Below the pieces are notes generated by a model, which made no database searches, had not been told where the DNA came from, and worked only from the letters and a program-made list of their open reading frames with translations. Both the position numbers and the translations under genes were made by a program. From NCBI RefSeq assembly GCF_900169175.1, contig NZ_FXZM01000006.1:123217-187216 (forward strand): DNA of 64,000 nucleotides. The letters are read 5' to 3'. The stretch comes from Brevibacterium jeotgali. Lineage in GTDB: Bacteria; Actinomycetota; Actinomycetes; Actinomycetales; Brevibacteriaceae. Each line of letters starts with the position of its first letter. Within the stretch, counting starts at the first letter, position 1. This document shows positions 25,279-33,277 of this stretch, in pieces.

Positions 25279-26307
25279 ATGGATTTCGGAGTCGTCATCC
25301 AGGCCAATCCGCCTGCAGCGAGAACAGTCTCCCTGGCGAAGAAGGCGGAGGAGCACAAGTTCAGTCACTTCTGGACCTATGATTCCCACATCCTCTGGCA
25401 GGAGCCGTATGTCCTGTACTCCCTGATCCTCGATCAGACGAAGCGCATCACGGTCGGACCGATGGTCACCAACCCCGCGACGCGCGACCTCACCGTGACG
25501 GCGTCGACGTACGCCACGCTCAACCACCATTTCGGCAACAGGACGATCTGCGGGATCGGACGGGGCGATTCATCGCTGCGGGTGATGAACAAGAAGCCCG
25601 TGACCCTGCGGGAATTCAGGGAATCCATCGGCATCATCCGCGAACTGTCGAATTCCCGGTCCGTGAGTATCAATGACGCGGAGATCCGTCTGCCGTGGTC
25701 GGAGGACTCCGAGCTGGACGTGTGGGTGGCCGCGTACGGACCGAAGGCACTGGCGATCGCGGGCGAGACGGGCGACGGATTCATCCTGCAGTGCGGTGAC
25801 ATCGAGATCACCGAATGGATGATCCGCACCGTGCGTGAGGCGGCTGCGGCTGCGGGACGCGACCCGGACGAGGTGGACATCTGCGTCGCGGCACCGTTCT
25901 ACGTGACCGACGGCAGCGAAGAGCAGTATCGGCATGCGATCGACCAGTGCCGGTGGTTCGGCGGGATGGTCGGCAACCACGTCGCAGACATCGTGAAGCG
26001 CTACGGGTCGGACGGGACGGTCCCGCGTGCGCTCACCGACTACATCGAGGGCCGTGAGGGCTATGACTACAACGACCACGGCCGATCGGGAAACAGCCAT
26101 GTGGACTTCGTCCCCGATGAGATCGTGGAGCGGTTCTGCGTGATCGGGACGCCGGAGCAGCACGAGGAGAAGCTGCGGGAGTACGAGAAGCTGGGTGTCA
26201 CGCAGTTCGCGGGGTACCTGGACCATGACAACAAGGAGGAGACCCTGCGGGTCTATGGGGAGCGGCTGATCCCGGCGTTCACGAAGCGGGTGCAGGCGAA
26301 GTCCTGA
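25279..26307 (+). CDS. LLM-class flavin/F420-dependent oxidoreductase
   Basis: 342 aa, luciferase-like TIM barrel (MDFGVVIQANPPAARTVSLAKKAEE, WTYDSHILWQEPYV, ITVGPMVTNPATRD, CGIGRGDSSLRVMNKKP). It resembles the group of putative F420-dependent reductases related to methylene-tetrahydromethanopterin reductase. Lying between an N-carbamoyl amidase and an NCS2 permease, it could act on a pyrimidine or its ring-opened product (RutA, the pyrimidine-opening oxygenase, is also an LLM protein, though not closely alike here). This role is inference. GAAGGAG precedes the ATG; a hairpin follows the stop. Confidence 0.78.
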   Translation: MDFGVVIQANPPAARTVSLAKKAEEHKFSHFWTYDSHILWQEPYVLYSLILDQTKRITVGPMVTNPATRDLTVTASTYATLNHHFGNRTICGIGRGDSSLRVMNKKPVTLREFRESIGIIRELSNSRSVSINDAEIRLPWSEDSELDVWVAAYGPKALAIAGETGDGFILQCGDIEITEWMIRTVREAAAAAGRDPDEVDICVAAPFYVTDGSEEQYRHAIDQCRWFGGMVGNHVADIVKRYGSDGTVPRALTDYIEGREGYDYNDHGRSGNSHVDFVPDEIVERFCVIGTPEQHEEKLREYEKLGVTQFAGYLDHDNKEETLRVYGERLIPAFTKRVQAKS

Positions 26308-26316
26308 CGGGCGCGG

Positions 26317-26341
26317 GCCGGGCTCCGATCCGGAGCCCGGC
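26317..26341 (+). terminator. Hairpin after the LLM gene
   Basis: An 11-bp perfect GC-rich stem (26317-26327 with 26331-26341) with loop ATC, 9 bp after the stop codon. It could terminate or attenuate transcription into the permease gene. Confidence 0.6.
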
Positions 26342-26380
26342 AGATGTCCGCCGCCCGTGACCACGCAGCAACTCCCCTCT

Positions 26381-26424
26381 GACGTCCCGGCATTCGGAAG
26401 GACCACGAATGCCGTGAGGACGTC
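26381..26424 (+). promoter_or_regulatory. Long inverted repeat upstream of the NCS2 permease
   Basis: GACGTCCCGGCATTCG (26381-26396) pairs over all 16 bases with CGAATGCCG (26406-26414) plus GGACGTC (26418-26424), with a 9-nt loop and a 3-nt bulge TGA. It lies 92 bp before the permease start. It could be an RNA control element or a protein operator. Confidence 0.5.
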
Positions 26425-26515
26425 CGAGACGTCACAGATGTGATGGATGTGCCTTCGGCATCGGCGCCGAGAGCACCTGAGACGGCCCGATGGTGTGCCG
26501 GACGAGGAGTACGAC

Positions 26516-28123
26516 ATGTCAGCATTCGGATGGAAGCTGCACGGCGATGGGAAGAGCGTCAGACCGGGCGGCGCGGTTGCGCCCGGAGAGCGGCTGAGCT
26601 GGCCGCGGACGGCAGGGCTGGGCGCCCAGCACGTCGTCGCGATGTTCGGGGCGACGTTCGTCTTCCCGATCGTCATGGGGCTCAACCCCCAGTTGGCAGT
26701 GCTGATGAGCGGTTTCGCGACGATCATCTTCCTGCTCATGGTGAATGGGAAGGTGCCCAGCTACCTGGGCACATCGGCGGCGTTCGTGGGCGGCGTCGCC
26801 GCGGTGACTGCGCAGGGAGGCACCCCGCAGCAGGTCACCGGTGCGATCCTCATCGCGGGCATCGTGCTCGCGCTGGCGGGCACCTTCATCCACTTCCTGG
26901 GTGCCGGGATCCTCACCAAGGTGCTGCCGCCCGTCGTCACGGGCGCGGTCGTCATGCTCATCGGCTTCAACCTGGCGCCCGTCGTGGCCGGGGTGTACTG
27001 GCCGCAGGATCAGTGGATCGCCGTCATCGTCATGGTGGTGATCATCCTCATGTCCGTTGCCCTCAAGGGCTTCCTGGGCCGGATGTCGATCCTGCTGGGC
27101 CTGGCGTTCGGATACGCGCTGTCATGGGTCTTCGACCGCGTCTTCGGCCAGATCACCGCCTACAACGCGACGACGGATGTCGTCGACACCCACTTCCGTG
27201 TGGACTGGTCCGGGGTGATGGAGGCGTCGTGGATCGGATTCCCGCCGGCCACCGACGCGGCAGCCGGCGTCGTGGGGTGGCACCTGCCGGAGTTCAACGC
27301 GGCGTTCATCATCCTCATGCTCCCCGCCGTCATCGCGCTCGTCGCGGAGAACGTGGGCCACGTGAAGGCAGTGGAGGAGATGACGGGCGACCGGCTCGAC
27401 CCCTACGTGGGCCGCGCAGTCGCGGCCGACGGTGTGGCCACCGTCGTGGCGACCTCGATCGGCGGTTCACCGACGACGACCTACGCAGAGAACATCGGCG
27501 TCATGGCCAATACGCGCGTCTACTCGACGGCGGCCTACTACATCGCCGGCCTGGTCGCGATCGTGTTCGGCTTCTCACCCAAGTTCGGTGCCATCATCTC
27601 CGCGACCCCCGGTGGAGTGCTCGCCGGCATCACCGTCGTCCTCTACGGCATGATCGGCCTGCTGGGTGCGAAGATCTGGATCGAGAACCGCGTCGACTTC
27701 TCGAAGCCGGTCAACAACGTCCCGGTGGCCGCCGGCATCATCATCGCGATCGGCGATGTGAGCCTCGTCGTCACAGAGACCTTCACGCTCGCCGGCATCG
27801 CATTCGGCACGATCATCGTGCTCGTGATGTACCACGTCGCGAACTTCTTCACGGGGAGCGATGAGCGCGCACACGATGATGCTGCGGGAGGAACGATGAT
27901 CGCGGTCGGCAGGGAGGGGCACGACAGCCTCGAGTCCCTCCGGCTGCGGGAGAACTACGGCCTGTACGGGCATCGCGTGCTGGGGCGGACGCAGACGGGC
28001 GCCCTCATCGTGGAGGAGACCCCGCGCAGTGCTCCGATCGATTCCAGTGACGACGGCGGTCGGGCCGCGCATCATGTCCGCACCGACCTGTCGGGCGACG
28101 ATGGGCGGACGCAGTCTGACTGA
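26516..28123 (+). CDS. NCS2-family uracil/xanthine permease
   Basis: 535 aa, 14-helix UraA fold. Landmarks: LGAQHVVAMFGATFVFPIVMGLNPQ, YLGTSAAFVGGV, IALVAENVGHVKAVEEMTG (helix 8 Glu) and GGSPTTTYAENIGVM (helix 10 Glu), as in uracil-type carriers (UraA/RutG). It imports uracil or another nucleobase with protons. The C-terminal ~75 residues are an extra hydrophilic tail. GAGGAG precedes the ATG. With the upstream amidase and LLM enzyme it looks like a nucleobase uptake and breakdown set; npdG follows 96 bp later. Confidence 0.87.
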   Translation: MSAFGWKLHGDGKSVRPGGAVAPGERLSWPRTAGLGAQHVVAMFGATFVFPIVMGLNPQLAVLMSGFATIIFLLMVNGKVPSYLGTSAAFVGGVAAVTAQGGTPQQVTGAILIAGIVLALAGTFIHFLGAGILTKVLPPVVTGAVVMLIGFNLAPVVAGVYWPQDQWIAVIVMVVIILMSVALKGFLGRMSILLGLAFGYALSWVFDRVFGQITAYNATTDVVDTHFRVDWSGVMEASWIGFPPATDAAAGVVGWHLPEFNAAFIILMLPAVIALVAENVGHVKAVEEMTGDRLDPYVGRAVAADGVATVVATSIGGSPTTTYAENIGVMANTRVYSTAAYYIAGLVAIVFGFSPKFGAIISATPGGVLAGITVVLYGMIGLLGAKIWIENRVDFSKPVNNVPVAAGIIIAIGDVSLVVTETFTLAGIAFGTIIVLVMYHVANFFTGSDERAHDDAAGGTMIAVGREGHDSLESLRLRENYGLYGHRVLGRTQTGALIVEETPRSAPIDSSDDGGRAAHHVRTDLSGDDGRTQSD

Positions 28124-28219
28124 GCGTGCCGCGCGGATGCGCCGCGCACGTGCGAAGGGACACCGGTCCCACGCGCGTGCGCGCCGCGTGCACAGGAAAC
28201 GGATGAGCAGGGAGACGGA

Positions 28220-28915
28220 ATGACGAGCGAGGGAGACCAGATGGCCGAGTCGAAGAGCGTCGCGATCCTGGGGGGAACCGGGAATCTGGGTCACGGCATG
28301 GCCGTCCGCCTGGCCGGGGCCGGGCACACGGTGAGGATCGGGTCCCGCGACGCGGGCCGGGCGGAGGAGGCTGCGCGTCAGGTCTCGGCGCTCGTGCCGT
28401 CAGCGATCGTCTCCGGTGCCGACAACGGCGATGCCGCCGACGCTGCTGACTTCGTCCTCGTCGCAGTCCCCTTCGCCAGCCAGGCCTCGACCCTCAGATC
28501 AGTGAAGGACCGACTGCGTGAGGGGCAGATCGTCATCGACGCGTGCGTGCCGCTGGGCACCGCGATCGGCGGCAAGCCGACGCAGCTGACCGGTGTCTGG
28601 CACGGGTCGGCGGCGGAGCAGACGGCGGCGCTGGTTCCGGAGGGTGTCCGCGTCGTCTCCGGACTGCACACGCTCAGCGCCGATGACCTCGCTGATCCGG
28701 AGCTGTCGCTGGACCAGGACACGCTCATCTGCGGGAACAGCAAGGCGGACAAGACTGCGGTGACAGAGCTCCTCAGCACGATCGAGGGGCTGCGGGTCGT
28801 CGACGCCGGTCGGCTGGAGTCGAGTCGGATGGTCGAGGGCCTCACGCCGATCCTCATCGGCATCAACATCCGCTACAAGGTGCACTCAGGATTCCGGATC
28901 ACCGGTCTGGAGTGA
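28220..28915 (+). CDS. npdG: NADPH:coenzyme F420 oxidoreductase
   Basis: 231 aa. The N-terminal Rossmann motif VAILGGTGNLGHGMAVRLAGAGHTVRIGSRDAGRAEEAA is that of Fno/NpdG, with SR after the second strand for NADPH 2'-phosphate binding. FVLVAVPFASQASTL, VIDACVPLG and the C-terminal ESSRMVEGLTPILIGINIRYK complete the family pattern. It exchanges hydride between F420H2 and NADP+, supplying the LLM enzymes nearby. ATG at 28220 and ATG at 28241 both have ribosome sites; the second fits the family length better. Confidence 0.88.
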   Translation: MTSEGDQMAESKSVAILGGTGNLGHGMAVRLAGAGHTVRIGSRDAGRAEEAARQVSALVPSAIVSGADNGDAADAADFVLVAVPFASQASTLRSVKDRLREGQIVIDACVPLGTAIGGKPTQLTGVWHGSAAEQTAALVPEGVRVVSGLHTLSADDLADPELSLDQDTLICGNSKADKTAVTELLSTIEGLRVVDAGRLESSRMVEGLTPILIGINIRYKVHSGFRITGLE

Positions 28916-28926
28916 CCCGCGCGCGG

Positions 28927-28932
28927 TAGCGT
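28927..28932 (+). promoter_or_regulatory. -10 box TAGCGT of a leaderless DUF445 transcript
   Basis: TAGCGT ends 6 nt before the GTG at 28939, with no Shine-Dalgarno in between. It lies 11 bp after the npdG stop, so the two genes have separate promoters. Confidence 0.5.
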
Positions 28933-28938
28933 TGGGCC

Positions 28939-30252
28939 GTGACCATCGAACCGTCAGCTCAGAGTCCACTGGGGTCGTCGCCGTCTCCCGCTCGCGCGGG
29001 GACGGAGGCTGAGGATGCGGCACGCGCCGTCGCACTGCGCAAGATGCGCACGCTCGCGACGTCGCTGCTGATCCTCGCCGCGATCATCTTCCTGCTCGTC
29101 CACCTGCTCACGGACATGACCGGGGTGTGGGGCTTCGTCGCGCGCGCGTCGGAAGCAGCGATGATCGGCGCGATCGCGGACTGGTTCGCGGTGACTGCGC
29201 TGTTCCGCCACCCGATGGGGCTGCCGATCCCGCACACCGCGATCATCCCGCGGAAGAAGGACACGCTGGGCACGAGCCTGTCCCACTTCGTCGCCGCGAA
29301 CTTCCTCCAGGCGGAGACGGTGTCGACGAAGATCCGCACCGCAGAGCTCACGCGCAGAGCGGGTGACTGGCTCATCGCTCCCCGCAATCAGGACATCGTG
29401 GTCCGCCGGGCGGGCCAGGGCCTCGAGTACGTGCTGGCACGGGTGGATGATGAGGCGATCGCGGATCTCACCCGCAATGTGCTCGTGCCCAAACTCGTGT
29501 CGACCCGGAAGTCGCCCGCACTGGGGATGCTCATCCGGGAGATCGTGGACGAAGGAGCACACCACCACCTCGTCGATCTGATCGTCGGTGAGGCCCACAC
29601 CTGGCTGTCGGAGAATCCGCAGGTCATCGACGATATCGTCCAGCAGAAGTCCCCGGACTGGGCTCCGCGCTTCGTCAACGACGTCGTGTCGAACCGGCTG
29701 CGCCGCGAGGTCCTCGGATGGACGGCAGAGGTCCGCGACGACCGCTTCCATCGTGCGCGCCAGGCGCTGGACGCGTGGCTCGTCGAGGTGTCCCAGGACC
29801 TGCGGGGGAACACGCCGCTGTCCGTGCGCGCGGAGAAGGTCCTCGACGATCTCCTCACGCAGGACGGAGTCGTCGACGCTGTGCTGGAGATCTGGTCCTC
29901 GCTGAAGCGCCTGCTGCGGGCGGCCGTCCTGGATGAGGCCGGACCGGTCCACGCGCGCGTCCGCGCTCTCCTCACGGAAGCCGCGGAGCGCATGCGCACG
30001 GACCGCGCCTTCGCCTCCGAGATGGACGAGCGGATCGCCACGACCGTCGGCGACCTCGTCGAATCCTTCGGACCGGAGCTCGCCTCCGTCATCTCGGACA
30101 CGATCGCGGACTGGGATGCGAAGGAGGCCGCCGATCGCATCGAGCTCTACGTCGGCCGCGACCTGCAGTACATCCGGATCAACGGCACGGTGATCGGTGC
30201 ACTCGTCGGCATCGCGATCCACGCGCTCACGCTCGTGCTGCCCGGTGGGTGA
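28939..30252 (+). CDS. DUF445-family membrane protein
   Basis: 437 aa. An N-terminal membrane helix (LATSLLILAAIIFLLVHLL), then the DUF445 signature AAMIGAIADWFAVTALFRHPMGLPIPHTAIIPRKKDTLG, a long helical region, and a C-terminal helix (IRINGTVIGALVGIAIHALT). The family is widespread and of unknown molecular function. The GTG start is supported by the -10 box 6 nt upstream. Confidence 0.88.
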   Translation: MTIEPSAQSPLGSSPSPARAGTEAEDAARAVALRKMRTLATSLLILAAIIFLLVHLLTDMTGVWGFVARASEAAMIGAIADWFAVTALFRHPMGLPIPHTAIIPRKKDTLGTSLSHFVAANFLQAETVSTKIRTAELTRRAGDWLIAPRNQDIVVRRAGQGLEYVLARVDDEAIADLTRNVLVPKLVSTRKSPALGMLIREIVDEGAHHHLVDLIVGEAHTWLSENPQVIDDIVQQKSPDWAPRFVNDVVSNRLRREVLGWTAEVRDDRFHRARQALDAWLVEVSQDLRGNTPLSVRAEKVLDDLLTQDGVVDAVLEIWSSLKRLLRAAVLDEAGPVHARVRALLTEAAERMRTDRAFASEMDERIATTVGDLVESFGPELASVISDTIADWDAKEAADRIELYVGRDLQYIRINGTVIGALVGIAIHALTLVLPGG

Positions 30253-30353
30253 CGGCGCCCCGCACCCGGCCGGGGCCCGTCCACGGACACAGGGACACGC
30301 ACAGGTCCGCACGCACTCAGGTCTACACGCACGCACAGATGGAGGGGTTCGCA

Positions 30354-30827
30354 ATGTCGCGCGCATCGGAGGGGGACTCTGTCCCGACTGGTGAGGAGCA
30401 GGGAGAGTACCTGTTCGTCTGGGGAGACACCGTCCGCGGTCGTCGCCTCCTGGTAGGAGTGCTCGTGGGTGTGGTCTGCGGACTCATCGGCCTGTACGGC
30501 GGCGGCTGGATCGTCGATGCGATCGGGGTCGCCGACCACCTGGTCGACGTGTGGGCGCTCATCCTGGGGATCGTGGGCTGTGTCGTGGCCGGAGTGATCA
30601 CGGCGAGGCTCTTCTCGCCCGCGCGCGTCATCAGCGGTGACGCGCACGCCTCCGGAAGCATCGCGGCGGCGATCGACGAGCTGGGCGAGGGCAGCCGCGG
30701 CCTCGGCACGCTCGAGGACGCCTCCGCACTGTCGCGCGGCGAGTTGGATGCGGCCGGGCTCACGGACGAGTTCCGCGCTGCAGAGGCAGCCGCCGCTCAG
30801 CGCGGTCGGACGGGAGGCGATCTCTGA
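30354..30827 (+). CDS. Small two-helix membrane protein coupled to the TctA-like gene
   Basis: 157 aa. Two hydrophobic helices are visible (LLVGVLVGVVCGLIGLYGGGWIV and ALILGIVGCVVAGVITARLF, each cut here at its core GVLVGVVCGLIGLYG and LILGIVGCVVAGVI), followed by a hydrophilic Ala/Glu-rich tail. I do not recognise a family. Its stop overlaps the start of the TctA-like gene (TGATG), so it is probably an accessory subunit or partner. ATG 30354 is preferred because GGAGGGG lies 7-12 bases before it; an earlier ATG at 30249 has no ribosome site. Confidence 0.6.
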   Translation: MSRASEGDSVPTGEEQGEYLFVWGDTVRGRRLLVGVLVGVVCGLIGLYGGGWIVDAIGVADHLVDVWALILGIVGCVVAGVITARLFSPARVISGDAHASGSIAAAIDELGEGSRGLGTLEDASALSRGELDAAGLTDEFRAAEAAAAQRGRTGGDL

Positions 30828-32254
30828 TGGAGATGCTGCTCCAGGATCTGCCGATCGCGGTCCTCATGGGGCTGATCGGCGCGATCGTCTTCACCCTCAT
30901 CGGCGTGGTGTCCGGCACGGACGAGACCGCGACGATCGCCCCGCTGACACTGGTCGTCATCCTCATCGGCGTTCCGCCCGCAGGTGTGTTCACCTTCTTC
31001 ATGGCAGCGGCGATCTCCAAGCACATGACCCACGCCGTGCCGACGATGCTGCTGGGCATACCCGGGGACACGCTGGCGGTGCCCATCCTCGAGGACGCGG
31101 CGAAGATGCGTGCTCTGGGGCTTCCGCACCTGGCCCTGCGCAAGGCGATCTCGGGTGCTGTCGTCTCCGCCTTCATCGCGATCCCCTGTGCGGTGCTGTT
31201 CGCGTGGATCCTGTCGCCCTTCGGCGACCTCATCACGGCGTTCGCGCCCTGGATCTTCCTCATCGCGGCGGCGGGCATCGCGTACTCGTCGCGGGCGAAG
31301 CTGGGCGGTGTGGTCGCGCTGGTCCCCTTCGTCGCGTTCATCCTGGGTCTGCAGGCGTGGACCGGCAGCTTCGAGGTATCGCTGTCGATCAGCTACTTCC
31401 TGGGCATCGCGATCGGCCCGATGATCGTCGACCTGGTGACGGTGCTCGTGCCGCAGAACCGCAGCGAGATGCGCCGGTCGAAGCCGTCGCAGGTGTTCCT
31501 CGCCCCGGACGTCCGGCCCGGGGACGGCGAGGACGCGGACGCCGTCGGCCGCCGGAAGCACGCCGGCCGCACGTTCCCCAACCCGTTCAGAGTGCTCGAC
31601 CGGACGCAGGTCACGGCCACGGCGGCGACCTCGGTCGTGTCGAGCGCGACCTTCGTCTTCTCTCCGGTCGCGGTCACGGTGCTCATGGGTGAGATCGTGG
31701 GCGCCCGCATCAAGCAGGGGTACCAGCGACTGACGAGCGTCATCACCGCGAAGAACGGGACGACGGAGTCGACCTACATCGCAGAGACGCTCATCCCGCT
31801 CATCGCGTTCGGTCTGCCGCTCAGCCCCGTGGCCGCCGGCCCCGCCGCACCGCTGTTCAATGCGCCCCCGGTGTTCGAGACGAATCCGGACGAGGGCGTG
31901 GTCAACAACATCGCCACGCACCTGACCACTCTGGACTTCTTCATCTTCGCGCTCCTGGGCGCTGTCTGCGCGACGGCCATCGCCTACCCGTTCGCCATGC
32001 GGTATGCGCACTCGGCCGCGACGTTCGTCGTCACGAAGGTGAGCCACGAGGCGATCATCGCCGCGTTCGTGGGTCTCGTCGTGGTCGTCAGCCTGTGGGA
32101 GGGCGGCCTCCTGGGCCTCCTGGTCGTCACGGCGGTGGGGCTGGTGGGCGGAATGCTCATCCGCACGGTCAAGCTCCACGCCGGGGTGCTGTTCATGGGG
32201 TACTACGTCGCCGTCCTGTCCGTTCCGGGGATCCTCGCCGCGTTCGGCGGGTGA
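30827..32254 (+). CDS. TctA-like tripartite tricarboxylate transporter permease
   Basis: 475 aa, ~11 helices. Two inverted-topology halves each carry the glycine/proline motif of the TctA family: TMLLGIPGDTLAVPILEDAAKM with ALGLPHLALRKAISGA in the first, and TTESTYIAETLIPLIAFGLPLSPVAAGPAAPLF in the second. TctA proteins form the large membrane subunit of binding-protein-dependent carboxylate uptake systems. No TctC-type binding protein is nearby and the partner upstream is not a clear TctB, so the system may be incomplete here or use a distant partner. Start overlaps the previous stop. Confidence 0.65.
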   Translation: MEMLLQDLPIAVLMGLIGAIVFTLIGVVSGTDETATIAPLTLVVILIGVPPAGVFTFFMAAAISKHMTHAVPTMLLGIPGDTLAVPILEDAAKMRALGLPHLALRKAISGAVVSAFIAIPCAVLFAWILSPFGDLITAFAPWIFLIAAAGIAYSSRAKLGGVVALVPFVAFILGLQAWTGSFEVSLSISYFLGIAIGPMIVDLVTVLVPQNRSEMRRSKPSQVFLAPDVRPGDGEDADAVGRRKHAGRTFPNPFRVLDRTQVTATAATSVVSSATFVFSPVAVTVLMGEIVGARIKQGYQRLTSVITAKNGTTESTYIAETLIPLIAFGLPLSPVAAGPAAPLFNAPPVFETNPDEGVVNNIATHLTTLDFFIFALLGAVCATAIAYPFAMRYAHSAATFVVTKVSHEAIIAAFVGLVVVVSLWEGGLLGLLVVTAVGLVGGMLIRTVKLHAGVLFMGYYVAVLSVPGILAAFGG

Positions 32255-32452
32255 CGTCGCAGAGGTGTCGGCTCGCGTGAGCGGAGCGGACACAGGTGAT
32301 GGGCGCACTCCACCCACGGAGGACACCGCTGCCGAGCACGGCTCACTGCACCCGCGCGGCGACCGCACCGGGTGCTCGTGATCCGGATTCCCCCACCCGA
32401 TGAGCGGGGTCGCTCCCGTGACCGCCGGTCGGCGGCACTGCATGATGGAGCC

Positions 32453-33277
32453 ATGTCGGAATCCCCTGCTCCCCACCCGGGCCCGCGCCCAGCCCCGCCC
32501 CACGCACAGTCCCACGCACAGTCCCACGCCCAGCCGCCCGCTCCGGTTCCGGCTCCGCTGCAGGCTCCTGCTCCCGCTGCCGAGGCCGCGCTCGCCGCCC
32601 GCGCCCTCGTCAAGGAGTACGGACCCACGCGTGCGCTCGCCGGGGTCGACCTCGACGTTCCCCGCGGACAGTCGCTCGCGATCATGGGGCCGTCCGGCTC
32701 CGGCAAATCGACGCTGCTGCACGTCCTCGCCGGCATGGTGCTGCCTGATTCCGGTGCCGTCCACCTGCAGCCGAACACCCCTGGACACGTCGACGTCACC
32801 TCCCTCACGCCCGATCAGCGCACCCGCCTGCGCCGTGAGCGGTTCGGGTTCGTCTTCCAGCAGGGACTGCTCCTGCCGGAGCTCACCGCAGAGGAGAACG
32901 TCGCAGTCGCGGCGATGCTCGCCGGAGCCTCCCGTGCGCGGGCCACTGCCGCCGCTCGGAGCTGGCTGGCCGGCCTGGGCCTCGCGGAGCACGCCCACAA
33001 GCGGATCGGCCAGCTGTCCGGCGGCCAGGCGCAGAGGGTCGCCGTCGCGCGGGCCCAGATCACCGAACCCGAGGTCGTCTTCGCCGACGAGCCCACCGGC
33101 GCCCTCGATTCCCACACGTCTGCCGTGGTGCTCGGCCTCCTCCTCGAGACCACCGTGGATCGTGGCCGCACCCTCGTCATGGTGACGCACGACGAGACGG
33201 TCGCTGCGACCTGCGCCCGCACCGTTCGGCTGTCCGACGGCCTGGTCGTCGCGGACACTGCGCGAGGTGCCCGGTGA
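32453..33277 (+). CDS. LolD/MacB-type ABC ATPase
   Basis: 274 aa. Residues ~1-45 are a Pro/Ala/His-rich stretch with three HAQS units; the ATPase follows: Walker A GPSGSGKST, Q-loop FVFQQGLLLPELT, signature LSGGQAQRVAVARA, Walker B VVFADEPTGALD, and switch MVTHDE. This subfamily works with FtsX-like permeases in extrusion of lipoproteins, peptides or antibiotics. It overlaps the permease gene by four bases (GTGA). A CATGAT box 6 nt before the ATG suggests a leaderless start. The 198 bp upstream hold no gene. Confidence 0.82.
   Translation: MSESPAPHPGPRPAPPHAQSHAQSHAQPPAPVPAPLQAPAPAAEAALAARALVKEYGPTRALAGVDLDVPRGQSLAIMGPSGSGKSTLLHVLAGMVLPDSGAVHLQPNTPGHVDVTSLTPDQRTRLRRERFGFVFQQGLLLPELTAEENVAVAAMLAGASRARATAAARSWLAGLGLAEHAHKRIGQLSGGQAQRVAVARAQITEPEVVFADEPTGALDSHTSAVVLGLLLETTVDRGRTLVMVTHDETVAATCARTVRLSDGLVVADTARGAR

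Noticed and set aside
30797..33190. A 797-codon minus-strand frame opposite the TctA-like and ABC genes
   Set aside because: Pure Arg/Asp/Glu/His/Gly low complexity, spanning three real genes on the other strand.
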